A stretch of 64,000 nt of DNA. Source: Epichloe hybrida. Lineage: Eukaryota; Ascomycota; Sordariomycetes; Hypocreales; Clavicipitaceae. Positions within the stretch are counted from its first letter, which is position 1. Every line of letters starts with the position of its first letter. Position numbers and translations under genes: made by a program. Location of the stretch: assembly GCA_019022495.1 (NCBI GenBank), contig JAFEKR010000014.1, forward strand, positions 186,001 to 250,000, read 5' to 3'. A model generated the notes under the pieces. It was not told the origin of the DNA. It searched no databases and saw only the letters and a list, made by a program, of their open reading frames with translations. This document shows positions 24,442 to 35,563 of this stretch, piece by piece.

Positions 24442-25608
24442 CTAGTGTTTGATTGCGTTGACATTCATGCGCACTTTGCGGCCATTGTCCCTCATATATC
24501 CGGCAATCTTGTGAAAATTGCGGCATTTGTGATGAACATTGAAATCGGCCTTTCCGTATGGCAAGTTGTCATCGTAGAGCAGAAATACCGGCGTAATGTC
24601 CGAGTAGCACATCAGACTAAGTCGCAGGGTTTCGATGCAGTGATCAACATGCATCCTGCTGCCTACGCGATGCTTCAAGTGTGAGGGATAAAGCCGTCCC
24701 CAGGACTCGTTATACATTCGCAGTGGCCAAGTGTATTGGCGCAGTACATTCTCTCCGAGTGATTCCGAGGTTAGCCAGTTTGACATGACAGTCCTTGTAT
24801 CCGCTGATGGGAAATAATCGGGCATTCTGGGGAGGCTTTGGCAAAATCATCGGGGGGTCCTCTTCCAACACCAACTTACAAGGCAATGAAGTTGATGGAA
24901 TACCTCTGGCGTAGCACCATACGTAGGGTTGGCCGGATTGCTGCCGATAACTTCAATTTTTTCCCCCAAGTCGGTCTGGTTCAATGCCGCGATCCCTGCT
25001 GGGTCAACACCAATAAGATCAACTAGATCGAGTCTGAGTTAGTCGCGTGACTACTCCTTGACCTTTTGCAAGGCAGGATTTGAAGAGCAACCCACCAAGC
25101 CAGAGGTCTTCCCATGCCTGTTCGCGCTTCAGCGTCGGAGGGCCCCGATATATGGACGTGTGATTGAACTGGTTCTCAAAGTCTCCCTCCCAGAACTCTA
25201 CTGCCTCCCAAAGTGGTGCTAAAAGTAGACACGAGAACAAAGAGTCAATAACAAAGGAGGTTCAAGATGACAGCGCCCGAGCCTCAAGACTCAAAGCTTG
25301 GCCACGGCCAAGAGGTAGTCCGGACTCCGCATGGTGGGAAGCAACGTACAGTACGGTGAGTTCTGTTTGGCACACTCGATTGCTGATGGCGATGACGGTT
25401 GCTTCGAATGCAACAGAGATGACAACGAAATGCATATCGACGCCAAGAGAAGCATGGCACAACCAAATAGAGCCGCTTTTGCCTGCTTTTGTGTCAAGAT
25501 CAACTCTCCACGCCGTGAAGACTGTTGATTGACGGGCCCAGTGTCACATTGGCATGGCTGACTAACCCTCGACTCTAGGCGCTCATAAAGGACTTTATCT
25601 CTGGACAT
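24442..25608 (-). CDS. UstYa-like DUF3328 protein (putative oxidase)
   Basis: Members of this family (UstYa/UstYb of ustiloxin, cyclochlorotine proteins) act in oxidative cyclisation or hydroxylation of fungal peptide products. Four exons fit: 25,350-25,608, 25,096-25,218, 24,880-25,022 and 24,442-24,750, with GT..AG introns and an uninterrupted frame of 277 residues. A single membrane helix lies at about residues 46-66 after a cytosolic tail. Then come SPLWEAVEF and YRGPPT, the usual DUF3328 start, and both signature HxxHC motifs: HQLHC at 170-174, ending exon 3 just before GTAAGT, and HVDHC at 209-213, followed by LRLSLMC and HHKCRNF. The whole domain looks intact. The gene is divergent from a small secreted-protein gene and close to an ABC transporter. 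The family is certain; substrate and reaction are not known from sequence. Confidence 0.9.
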
Positions 25609-26142
25609 ATCACAGCGGGGCGGTTGGTCGATTATTATTTCTTCCTGTTATTTATATTTGAAGTCTCCTCACAAGAGGACAGAATGACGATCCACTGCTG
25701 ACCTGACTGCACCAAGCTCTTGTACTGTCCGTAGGGCCAGGGCGGCATTCGAGGAAAGCCTGGTATTGTGAGAGTGGTGGAGACAGATGTACATACCAGG
25801 CGGTTTGAGTGGATAAGCTGGGGTTTTGCCGTCGACTTGTTGGGAGAAGAAAGTTGAGGTTCAACCCAGTCGACATCAACAATGAAAAAGCAGTCACGCG
25901 TGGGGTTTCCCTGAAATTTATATTTCCTGGTTGCCCCTTCCCCTCTGTCCATCCCCTCTGTCCATCCCCACCCAGTCGCCATCAAGCTCCGGACTCGTTC
26001 GTCTCTCTCTCTCGCATCGCCTCTAATTTTCCCTCAATCCATCTTACCTTTCTCACCTTTTTTTTTTTTGCAACTTTTCAACTTTCGATCAGGAAGAACC
26101 GATCGGGAAGAATCGATCAGAAAGTCTCCATCAGGAACCAAC
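25609..26142. promoter_or_regulatory. Shared intergenic (bidirectional promoter) region with 14-bp tandem repeats
   Basis: 534 bp between the divergent UstYa-like and secreted-protein genes. The right part has pyrimidine-rich stretches typical of fungal core promoters and a T-run. From 26,086 to 26,124 a 14-bp unit CGATCAGGAAGAAC is repeated about 2.8 times, ending 18 bp before the ATG, so probably in the 5' UTR. A shared promoter is an inference from the head-to-head layout. Confidence 0.45.
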
Positions 26143-26443
26143 ATGCTCTTTCAGATCACCATCACAGCGGCAGCTGCCGCCTTCTGCGGCGCGACGACGG
26201 TATTTTCTCAGCCAGGTATGCCAGACCCATTCAAGAGGTGCGACCTCATCTACTCATCGCGTCCACTCCAACTGACTGGAATGCCTGCTTTCTCGCAATG
26301 TAGTCCCTCACGGTGCCGTTGATGCGGCATATGCTGATTTGCACCCCCATAAGGACTTGTCTTATCAGTCTCAAGTTTTGGCCGCCGATGCCAAAGCTGT
26401 GCTTGGGGAGCCATGCACGGATGGACCCTCGACAACTTGCTGA
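26143..26443 (+). CDS. Small predicted secreted protein (70 aa), function unknown
   Basis: Two exons, 26,143-26,215 and 26,304-26,443, joined by an 88-bp intron (GTATGC..TGTAG), give a 70-residue protein. The N-terminus MLFQITITAAAAAFCGATTV is a good signal peptide with a likely cut near VFSQ. The mature part of about 48 residues is hydrophilic, contains HPHKDLSYQSQ and ADAKAVLGEPC, and has two Cys (GEPCTDGPSTTC) at its end. No dibasic Kex2 site or internal repeat is visible, unlike known UstY-linked RiPP precursors. The neighbouring UstYa-like gene makes a modified-peptide precursor conceivable; an effector-type small secreted protein is equally possible. The ATG, signal and clean splice sites support it, but no homology is recognised. 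Confidence 0.5.
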
Positions 26444-27172
26444 GGGGGAGATCTCGGGTGTGACCAGACATTCAGTGGTTACCAACAAGGCTTGACTGCG
26501 GGGGGGGGACGAACAAGAGGCAGGCTCTGTGGCTTTGTGCCTTCCTTTATTATAGCCAAGACATGTTGTGCTCAAAGCTTGGTGCGGCGTGCCTGCCTCG
26601 GTGTGCCTGGGTACATGCTGCAGGGCAGGTACGGACGAGAACTTGTAGAACTTGTGGGGTCCGGACGTACATGTACTCGGTACCGCGGTGGGCGCCCAGC
26701 CGCTGCCATTTCACCTGCCTGCTGCGGATTACGGAGTATTACATGCTTACTATTGCCTTGCTACCATTAAAACGGAATACTCCGTCCACTCAGTCCAGTG
26801 ACCCGCTTTTGGTGACTGCATGACAACCTTGTCACCTCGCCTGAGTGGCCCGCGATGCTGACGCAGACGGCTGAGTGCAGGTGTTGGCGGTTGGATCCCT
26901 GGTTTTCATGCAGCTGGCTGGGGACAGACAACTCGACCTGCCTTCCCACATGTCGCTTATAGCTAATAACTCCTTACTCCTCTTTCCCTGCGGCAGCAGC
27001 TCACAGCAAGTTCTCTTTCAATGGCCTCCCGCGGTGCATCCGAATCGTCCACTAGCCGTCTGCCCTTGTCCGCCTGCCTGTCGCTCTCATCCGCAGCCGC
27101 CTCGCAGACCTTGTTGGCTCTCGCAAATTGGGCTGGGCGCAAAGCGAGCTTCAAAACATCTGCATCGAGGCG
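26444..27172. other. Gene-free spacer upstream of the ABC transporter
   Basis: 729 bp containing the presumed 3' UTR of the small secreted-protein gene and the promoter of the transporter. Several overlapping short ORFs exist, none with recognisable content. Two ACGGAGTATT/ACGGAATACT-like motifs sit near 26,730-26,780. Confidence 0.5.
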
Positions 27173-30100
27173 ATGAAGGAGGCCGTGTTGAGATTGATCG
27201 CCATGGCATCGGACCGCGTTTTCGGAGCGCAGCTGTCTTCCCAGTTTGACCTCACCCTACTCTTCGAACATGCCATCTTAACGGTCCTGCCAGCAACCCT
27301 CTTGATTGTCGCGTCCCCATTCTATTTGTTCCATTACCTGAAATCGCCAGCTTACGTTTCTGGCGGTGGCCGTCTCTCCTGGGCGAAGCTTGTCAGTCAC
27401 CACCATCACCACCACCTTTCAGCCACCACATGCCAATTTGATGAGCGTCTTGAGCCTTGGGTCTTGACTAACGCGTAGGTGATGATACACGCAGGCTGCC
27501 ACTGGAGCCCTTCTGGGTGTCGAAGTTGCTAGTCTCACCCTTTGGGCAACGTTGCCGGCTTATCGCTCGGTTGCATCTCTTGCCGCCTCTTTGCTAGGTT
27601 GTATTGCGGCAATCTGTATTATTGCCATTGTCAATTTCGAGCATCGCCGCTCTCTTCAATCATCGGCCTTGCTCAGCTTATATCTTGGCCTGACGATATT
27701 ATCAGATATCGTCAAGGTTCGCTCATACCTGTTGCGGTCTGGCCTACAGGTAGTTGGTGGCATAACGGTAGCTATAGCTACTATAAAGTTTGTCGTCTTG
27801 GTACTAGAAGAAATCCCCAAGAGGAAGTATATCAAAGATACTGCTCTTCGAACATCTATGAGCAAAGAAGGAGCCAGTGGGTTTTGGAACCGATCGCTCT
27901 TCCTATGGCTCAATTCAACGTTACTGCTCGGGTTTCGTCGTGTCTTGCAAGTCGATCACCTAGGCCATTTGGGCGTCGACTTCGCCTCGGAGAATCTGTC
28001 GGCAAAGTTTGAGCCCAATTGGAGAAAGTGTACGCCTTCCTCACCACCGCTCACTTCTCACCCTCTTCTGTTCTAGACCAATGGCAGCGCTGATTTCAGG
28101 CAGACAGGAATTCATCCCATCCTTTGATCACGGCATCATTCCACACCCTTTTTTGGTCTTTCCTTTCCGTCGTCATTCCAAGACTACTGCATACTGCATT
28201 CCTATTCAGTCAACCGTTTCTGTTACAAGGCGTTGTCAATTTTCTAGGCGAGGAACATCCTTCCCCCAGCGTTCGAAATGGATTAATTGGAGCCACGATA
28301 CTTGTATATGCTGGTTTAGCGGTATGGAACCCCACACGATCTGCGACAAGTGCTCTGATACTGATGCTGGTGCCTCCTAATTTTAGATGACCAAGGCTGG
28401 ATACAACCACATGAACTATCGCCTCATTACCCGCCTCCGTGGAGTACTTGTGGCGGAGATTCTACAAAAGAACCTGGCTATAAGCCAGCTGCATGCTCAG
28501 GAATCCGCTGCTATCACACTCATGAGTACCGATGTCGAGGGACTCGCAACGGGATTGCCCAGATTTCATGAGATTTGGGCCAGCCTCATTGAGTTTTGTC
28601 TAGGCGTTTACTTTCTCTCTACCAAAGTTGGTGCGGCTAGTTTCTTGGTCGTATTTCCTGGTCTCAGTAAGCTTCGGACCTCTAGCTGTTTCCTCTCTGC
28701 CACTATCTGGTTGGGTCTCCATTAACACGACCTAGTTGCAACAGTTAGCGGGCTCATTATCGGCAAACAGATGAGCCCTGCGCGGGCCAAATGGAATAAA
28801 CTGGTCGAGAAAAGAGTCTCGGTCACCTCGCGCGTCCTTGAGCAGATCAAAAGCATCAGAATTAGTGGCCTCGGACCGGTTATAGTGGACATGCTTCAAG
28901 AACTTCGAGAATCAGAGATGGCCCATTCTCGCGCGTTTAGGGTTTTATATGTCATTTTAAAGTCAGCGGGTTCGTACTTTAGAAATGAAAAGCAGTTCAT
29001 CGCAATTCCCTGCCTGCCTGTCTGCCTTCCTCGTCTTGTTCTTCCAACCCGCCCCCTTCCCACTTCCTCTGTCGACGCTCAACTAATTGTGGTCTTAGAC
29101 ATATTTTGCCATGCGTTGACACCAATCCTCATCGTCACCGCGGCTCTCTTTTGGACCAAGTTTACAAACGGCTTGGAGCCCGATCAGATGTATACAACCT
29201 TGGCCTTTATCGCTTTGACCTTGTCTCCTATGCATCGATTGATGGTTTCCTATACTCTGTTCGCCTCAATTCTAGGATGCTTCCAACGAATTGAGGCCTA
29301 TCTTCTTCTCGATGAACGTCGAGATGAAAGGGAGACCATCAGCGACTTGGTTTTACGCAACAGCAACAAAGGTCGCGAAACAGAAAAAACGCGGCACTCA
29401 TCCGACTTGTCGGTTATGCCACTTGATAAACCATCAATTGAGCTGCAATTGCCGCAACCGCCAGTTGTTTTTGTCGACGTGTCCGTTGCGGTGAGATCAG
29501 AATCAGATCCAGTGCTCAAAAATGTGAATTTTTCCATTTCTCGGTCAGAGATTGCTTTGGTCTTGGGCCACACCGGATCTGGCAAAACGACTTTATTAAG
29601 AGCGATTCTTGGCGAAGTTCACGTTACTCACGGACTTGTGTATGTTGAGCAACGTCAAATTGCCTACTGCGATCAAAGTCCCTGGTTGAGGAATATCACC
29701 ATTAGGGATAATATTGTGGGTGACTGTCAGTATGACCAAGATTGGTACGAGACAGTGCTTAGTGCGTGTCTCTTAAGCAAAGACATGGAACAACTTCCTA
29801 ATGGAGATCAGACCAGCGCTGGTAATAATGGCACTAACTTGAGCGGTGGACAAAGACAGAGAATTGTAAGCGCAGTCTTTTCACTGAAATGAACTCGCCA
29901 GAGCACCGTCTAATACGTCCTTGACCAGGCACTCGCGAGAGCCATTTACTCGAGAGCTACTTTGCTAGTACTCGATAATGTTTTCAGTGCTCTAGATCAA
30001 AGCACAGCGGACGCGATTTTTCATCGTCTGCTGGCACCAGAAGGGTTGCTCAAGCGGTACGGAAGCACAGTCATTATGACCACTCACACGGGTATGTGCA

Positions 30101-32675
30101 TTCGTTGTCCTGATACTTTTCCCTCCTGTCTTCATGTACAGCTAAAAAAAAAGGGATGTATTAAAGCGGATTACGCCAAGGCAGCCGATCGAATCATCCT
30201 GGTAGACGACGGGGGCTCTGTCTCGTGCCTGACAAATGGAGCTGGCGCACTGCAAACCCAAAACCGACTTCGAGAGCTGATTGCCGACAAGACACAATAT
30301 GCAGCAAACGACATTGACATTCCTGTGGAGATGATGACTGCTCAAGCTGAAAGCGACCCCATGTTGGATGACAGGCCGCATTTTCGTAAACAAGGAGACG
30401 CTGGTCTGTACACATATTACCTTGCTTCGACCTCTAAATTGAACTGGACTTTTTGGCTTGTGACGCTGCTGTTGGCCGCCGTCACAGAGAGGCTACCTGG
30501 TCAGTCGATTCCAGCCAGCCGATGCCCCCCCGTTCCGATCCCGGCCTCTTTCATCCTTTCATTCTTGTCCCTTCATGTACTTTTAGTTTTTGCAAGCTGA
30601 TAATGACCACAGATATTTACGTTCGAATCTGGCTGGACGTTGCGCGAGGAAACAAACTTTATCTTTTAGGCTACGTTCTCATCGGCGTCTCAAATTGTTT
30701 GTTCAGCGGACTCACTCTTTAGTATGACCTGTTTCTATCTCCCGTCTTCACTATTCTCAAGCTCATGAAATCGTCGCAGTGCATACTACTTCAGAGTCGT
30801 GCCCGACTCTTCAGAAACCCTACACCACAGACTTCTTGACACTGTCATGAGGTAATGGCGCTAAAACCCCATGTCAACAACAATGTTGTTTCGCGCGTCT
30901 TATCTAACTAGGATGGATCAGATCTTCGATGTCTTGGCTATCTTCAACCAGTTCGGCATCACTTCTCAATCTGTAGGTTGCCACCGTCTGCTCTTGCATA
31001 GAGTGCGTTTCTTTTTTCTTTCTTCTTTTTTTTCCCTGACCGCCCTTTAGATTCAGCCAAGATATGAGTTTAGTCAGCCAGGATTTACCTCTGGCGCTCT
31101 ATGTTTTTGTCTACCGTACGTGCCATTTCTCATGCAATGGATGACATTACTGTTTTGCGAAAAGGCTCACGATTTCCTACAGTTGGCGGCCTCGTTCTTA
31201 CGGATGTCGGTGTCATTTCATCTGGCGCAAGCTATGCTGCTGCATTTATTCCTTTTGCCTTTGGCTTTTTCTATCTGATTCAGTACTTTTACCTGCGAAC
31301 CTCACGACAGATGAGACATCTAGATCTAGATGCAAAAACGCCTCTTTATGCCCACTTTACTGAGATAAGTACGGGCCTCTTACACATTCGTAGTTTTGGA
31401 TGGCATTTGCAGTACCTATCACAGGGTCTGCATTTTCTCGATTACTCACAGAAACCATTCTACTACATGTTTTGTATTCAACGATGGCTCAACCTCGTTT
31501 TGGAACTATCCGTGCTTGGAGTTGCCACCTTTCTGGTCTCGATTGCGCTTTGCTTCAGAGACACGACGACGCAGAACTCCTTGGGCCTGGCTCTCCTGGT
31601 CCTTATCAACTTTGGGCAGCAGTTGAGCGATCTGATTGATGTCTGGATTGGCGTAGAGACATCTCTTGGCGCCATTGCGCGTATACGTCATCGCACTGAG
31701 CAGACTCCCGTGGAGCAAGACTCGGATGATTTCTCTGTGCCCCCCGGCTGCCTCAAGCACGGGGCAATACAACTACTGGACGTGACGGCAACATATAGGT
31801 CAGTTCCCAGTGCAATGCTTCACATTTCACGAATGCTGCCATTCGACCGGTGATGAACGGTTCCCAATACTGACAACCTCACTCCGTGCCAGCACGCCGG
31901 ACTCGCTGCCCAAAGTCGCGCTGAAGAACATCAATCTCGACATCAAGGCTGGTCAAAAGATGGCAGTCATTGGAAGAACTGGAAGGTGACTATTCCCGTC
32001 TTTCTTGGTATTTTTTTTTTTTTGCAGACATGTTGTCGAACCTTGTCCCGACGTACACGTGGTGGTGACTGACTGACGAATCTTGGCAACAGTGGAAAGA
32101 GCTCCCTCATTCTGACTCTTTTAAATTTCCTCGACTACTCGGGCACGATCATGATCGACGGCGTAAACTTGTCGCAAATCCCGCGACAACATCTCCGATC
32201 TCTAATCACTGTAATCTCCCAGGACTTTGTGGAGCTTCCCGGGACTATGCGGCACAACCTGCTCCCGTCCGCCAGGAACAAGGTGATTGACCAGCTGCAT
32301 GAAGTGGTCATCATTGAGGTCCTCGAACGAGTAGGAATGCTGGGCCATATCGAGGCTAGGGGTGGTCTTGACGCGCCACTCGCGGACATGGGGTTTTCTC
32401 ATGGCCAGAAACAGCTGCTGGCCATTGCGCGGGCGGCTCTGCACAAGCTTGAATACGATAGCAACATCTTATTCATTGACGAAGCCACGAGCTCAATAGA
32501 CTTTGAGACGGCAGAGGCGATGCATATGGTGCTGGAGGATTTCTTCTCGGGTTGCACCGTGATTTCGGTTTCACATCGGCCGGAGATGCTGACAAGATCG
32601 GATGTTGTGGTGGAGATTGACGACGGACGTGTCTTGTCTGTTTCGGGCGCGGGGGATTCATATAGACATGTTTAG
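27173..32675 (+). CDS. ABCC-type (MRP family) full ABC transporter
   Basis: ATP-driven exporter of the fungal multidrug-resistance-protein type, likely in plasma or vacuolar membrane. Fifteen exons join in one frame of 1,440 residues, the usual ABCC size: 27,173-27,391; 27,495-28,027; 28,108-28,321; 28,387-28,666; 28,745-28,969; 29,099-29,865; 29,929-30,091; 30,167-30,499; 30,613-30,721; 30,780-30,851; 30,922-30,972; 31,051-31,115; 31,183-31,798; 31,893-31,985; 32,093-32,675. An N-terminal TMD0 (VFGAQ, FDLTLLFE) is followed by TMD1-NBD1-TMD2-NBD2. NBD1 has Walker A GHTGSGKT (647-654) and LSGGQ (738-742), with Asn after the Walker B Asp, so it is the usual degenerate site. NBD2 has GRTGSGKS (1243-1250), signature FSHGQ (1348-1352) and an intact IDEATSS. 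The start could also be ATG 27,203, which has better context. Intron 2 needs the 28,028/28,107 sites (or 28,030/28,103) to keep frame. Substrate unknown. Confidence 0.9.
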
Positions 32676-33070
32676 AATATATACATGGATATTGTTTAAA
32701 ATTCAGTCTTGAAGACTTGTTCTATCCGTGCACCAATGGTCATTTTTGACACCTGACATGGCGAGAAGGATTATTCACTTTTCCTCGCACACGCTCACGC
32801 TCACGCTCACGCTCACGCTCACGCTCACGCTCACGGACTGACTGGGTGTTATTACTAGGTGTTTGTCACGTGCCATGCAGTATATAGCCGCCCCAATGGG
32901 CGTAGAATAGCTGAAGTGAAGAGATCATCCTTTCACACAACTCACTTGACAGTGTTGTTACTGGGCGTGGTTATTTTGCATTCGGCACAAACTTTGGAGG
33001 AACTTTTTTTTATTGGCGATTTTCAAGACAACAAAACGACGTCTCAACAAGGCCAATCGTTGGGCTCGTC
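32676..33070. other. Intergenic spacer with (ACGCTC)n microsatellite
   Basis: Contains the transporter 3' UTR and the promoter of the next gene. A 6-bp microsatellite ACGCTC occupies 32,791-32,832, seven units. Nothing else recognised. Confidence 0.7.
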
Positions 33071-33868
33071 ATGACTTTCCTTTCCATCATGTCGTCCAAG
33101 ATGCGCGACAAGGTGTACCTCTCCATTGTAGGCACCCAACTTGTAGGGATGCTGCGTACGAAGTTCCCCCCCCCCCCCCCTTTTCTTCCCCTTTATTATC
33201 CGTGGTCGGTCCGCGCAGATGACATGACTCCGTACATATATGTGACAACTCGTCAACTGTTGAACTGACGCCCGCAACCCCTTTTCCTTTCCCAGTCCTC
33301 GACCTCGTCCCCTTTTACCCCGAGTTCCTCTGGCGATGGCCCTCATCCCCGCTCCACTTCCTCGTCTCCCTGCGCGCGTGGTGGGCCGCCCAGTCCGGGG
33401 ACCCGTTCTTTGCCACGGCCGCGTCTGCGCCGGCGAACGAGGCGTGGTTCGAGGCATTTTTGTACGTCGAGGGCCTCGTGCAGCTGCCGCTGACGGCGTA
33501 TCTCGTCGCCGAGCTGGGCTCGTTCAGGCCGACTTGCGGCGCGGCCGAGCTGGCGGGCCTGGCGTACGGGTGCGTCACCTTCATGGGGGCCGTCGCGTGC
33601 TGCGCCGAGATATGGCGCATGGGGCCCGACAGGGTGCGCGGTGAGCACTGGGGGAGGCTGTTCTGGGCAACATATCTGCCGTTTTGCGTGATCCGTGAGT
33701 TTTTTTTTTTTTGCCATCTATCCCTCGGCCCTCTGCCCTCTTTCTTTGGGGGAATGAGCGTTACTGACTTGCTGGGTAGCGGGCATAATGGCTGTCGACA
33801 TGTACTTGAGGCTGTTGCCGCGGGTGCGAGCGCCGAGACAGGCCAAGACGCCATCTCGTGCGTCGTGA
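33071..33868 (+). CDS. EXPERA/TMEM97-type integral membrane protein
   Basis: Three exons, 33,071-33,155, 33,296-33,694 and 33,780-33,868, give 190 residues in one frame, the size of the TMEM97 (sigma-2 receptor) family. Four hydrophobic segments are visible. The first helix is followed by LLDLVPFYPEFLW, matching the family pattern of an acidic residue and a Pro-rich loop after helix 1. A W-rich loop follows (WWAAQSGDPFF), then FLYVEGLVQLPLTAYLVAEL and YLPFCVIPGIMAVDMYLRLL. Human TMEM97 acts in ER and lysosomal sterol handling; the role in fungi is unsettled. The alternative start ATG 33,089 (MSSKMRDK) would shorten it by six residues. Intron 1 has a long C/T run. Confidence 0.8.
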
Positions 33869-34124
33869 TGGTTCTGCTTCTGCTTCTTTCTTTTCTTTGG
33901 CCAAAGAGCCCCCCCTCTCCCCTCTCCCCTCTCCCCTCATGGCACTGTATAATACAATTGATTCACACTTTTCCGTCTGAAAGAGAAGAAAAGCTTAACA
34001 TGACTTGTGCATGCGGCCAGAACAAAACGCCAGGTATCCTTGTCCTTTACATCTTCATATGCGTGCCTCCCCTTTCTCCCCCCCTCTCTTCTTCCGTAAG
34101 AAACATGCTGCTTTGAAGCAGGCT
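33869..34124. other. Short spacer between convergent genes
   Basis: 3' UTR sequence of two convergent genes. CCCCTCTC-type simple repeats near 33,911-33,937. No gene. Confidence 0.6.
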
Positions 34125-35124
34125 TCAATCCTTTCTCTTGGAGTAACCCCAGCCATTGCCCACACCAGCCGTGTTCAACCCGTACCCGAGCGGTGTCGCA
34201 CCACCCATGGATCGCCCCCCCTTTAGTCTCCTGGGCAGAACGATGCCCATCGTGTACAGTCCGGCCAGAGAGGCGCCCGCCCCAAACGAGACGAGGCTGT
34301 AAAACACGGTGCTGGCGTAGACGTGGCCGCCCAGCCCTCGCCATTCCACCTTGCCCTCCGTCTTGGGCAGGTGCGGCGTCGGGAACCATCGCACGGAGAA
34401 GCTCAGGGGCAGGGGCTCGCCGGGTATGACGCGCGCCGTCTGCGATCCCTCCATGTGACTCAGGGGGCTCGTGCTGTAGGCGACGGCCGAGTCGAGCACG
34501 CCGCTGTCGTGCGGCCGAAGATGGTGCTTGGGCATGCTGTGCAGCAGGACGTTCATGTGCGTGCTGATGTGCATGTGGCTCGTCTGCAGGGTCCCCGAGA
34601 GGGCGAACACGAGGGGAATGTATTCTTGCGGCCGCGGCGCCTCGCCGACGATCTCGACCTCGGCCGGCGGCCGGGCGGGCAGGCGGCACGACATGGGGGC
34701 GTCGCTGTGGATGTAGAACTCGAGGAGGTGGAAGAAGGGGTCCGAGATGAAGTCGAGGGTGCAGTTGAGCTCGCCCTCGTGGCCGTACCGGAACTCGAGC
34801 GGCTTGCCCGTCTCGTTGCAGACGGGGAACGGCACCCATTGGATGTCGTGGTTTGCGAGCTCGACGTGTTCGCCCGTATCTCTGCATGAGATGGAAAAAA
34901 AGAAGGGGGCGGAAGCGTTAGCACAATTGTCGGCGTCGTCCACGCACCATCGTTTGTCATCCTCTGCAATACACAATGTTAACTCACGAGCTTCGATTCA
35001 TGCATTCCACCTGGATGGGCGCGCTGTAATGGTACGCCGGCAACCCGTCGAGATGCTCCGTGGCAGCAACCCCCGCGGCTGCCAGCCCGCCCAGGACCGC
35101 CGACACGAGGAGAGGGCGCATCAT
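34125..35124 (-). CDS. Conserved-looking secretory-pathway protein with C-terminal membrane helix, function unknown
   Basis: Exons 34,988-35,124 and 34,125-34,881 (intron 106 bp, GTGAGT..GCAG) give 297 residues. The N-terminus MMRPLLVSAVLGGLAAAGVA is a signal peptide. The luminal part has a Cys in VECMNRS, PVCNETGKP, an N-linked site NCT, and SCRLP. A hydrophobic segment near the C-terminus (FYSLVSFGAGASLAGLYTMGIVL) looks like a membrane anchor, with a short basic Gly-rich tail ending SKRKD. This resembles a type I membrane protein of ER, Golgi or plasma membrane. I do not recognise the family with confidence. Upstream frames in the same phase within the intron (KRWCVDDADNC) do not fit the splice phase. 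A KxKxx-like tail (KRKD) could hint at ER retrieval, but that is speculative. Confidence 0.8.
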
Positions 35125-35563
35125 GACGACGCGATGCTGCCAAACAGCCGTCGGGCGCGCGACAAGAAGGAGAGGAATTGAAGGGAACAAAATTGAGAGC
35201 TGCGTGTCGAGCTCAGCGGATCCCTGGCGCTAGATGCAGCGGCATGGGCAACAGCTAAACTGAACAAGCCGAGCGACTTCGTTGGCAACCGCAATTGCAA
35301 TTGGGGGTGTGACGGTTGGCCGCCGTGTTCGCGAAGCAGAAAATTGGGTTGCTGGCGTTTTTTTTTTTTCGCTGCCGTGCGTCTGGCCAATCAGAGGATA
35401 GTCTGCATGCAGGCCGGCCTAACCTAAAATGAAACAGGTTACTGTAATCTCCACTCAAGAAACACCACAACACAAAAGACCGAAAATACCGAAAACACCG
35501 ACAACACCGACAACACCGACAACACCGTCACGGGCTTGCGCCTTGCACCTCGCGCCTTGCGCC
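35125..35563. promoter_or_regulatory. Divergent promoter region with 9-bp microsatellite
   Basis: 439 bp between two head-to-head genes. A 9-bp repeat of ACACCGACA type spans about 35,487-35,528. T-run at 35,360-35,369. No ORF of interest. Promoter role is inferred from position only. Confidence 0.5.

Noticed and set aside
24181..24684. 167-codon plus-strand ORF
   Set aside because: It is antisense to the last exon of the UstYa-like gene and shows no family features, while the minus strand has clear DUF3328 motifs.
27392..27480. His-run (HHHHHH) in the open frame after the first transporter exon
   Set aside because: It lies after a GTCAGT donor and is intron sequence; the conserved frame resumes at 27,495.
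28022..28110. Apparent frameshift in the ABC transporter between exons 2 and 3
   Set aside because: Alternative GT..AG pairs (28,028/28,107 or 28,030/28,103) restore the frame, and the full CDS length is then divisible by three, so the gene need not be broken.
33937..34887. 316-codon minus-strand ORF overlapping the 34,125-35,124 gene
   Set aside because: It is a GC-rich shadow frame, Arg/Pro-rich, without motifs; the other frame has a signal peptide, membrane helix and consistent splicing.
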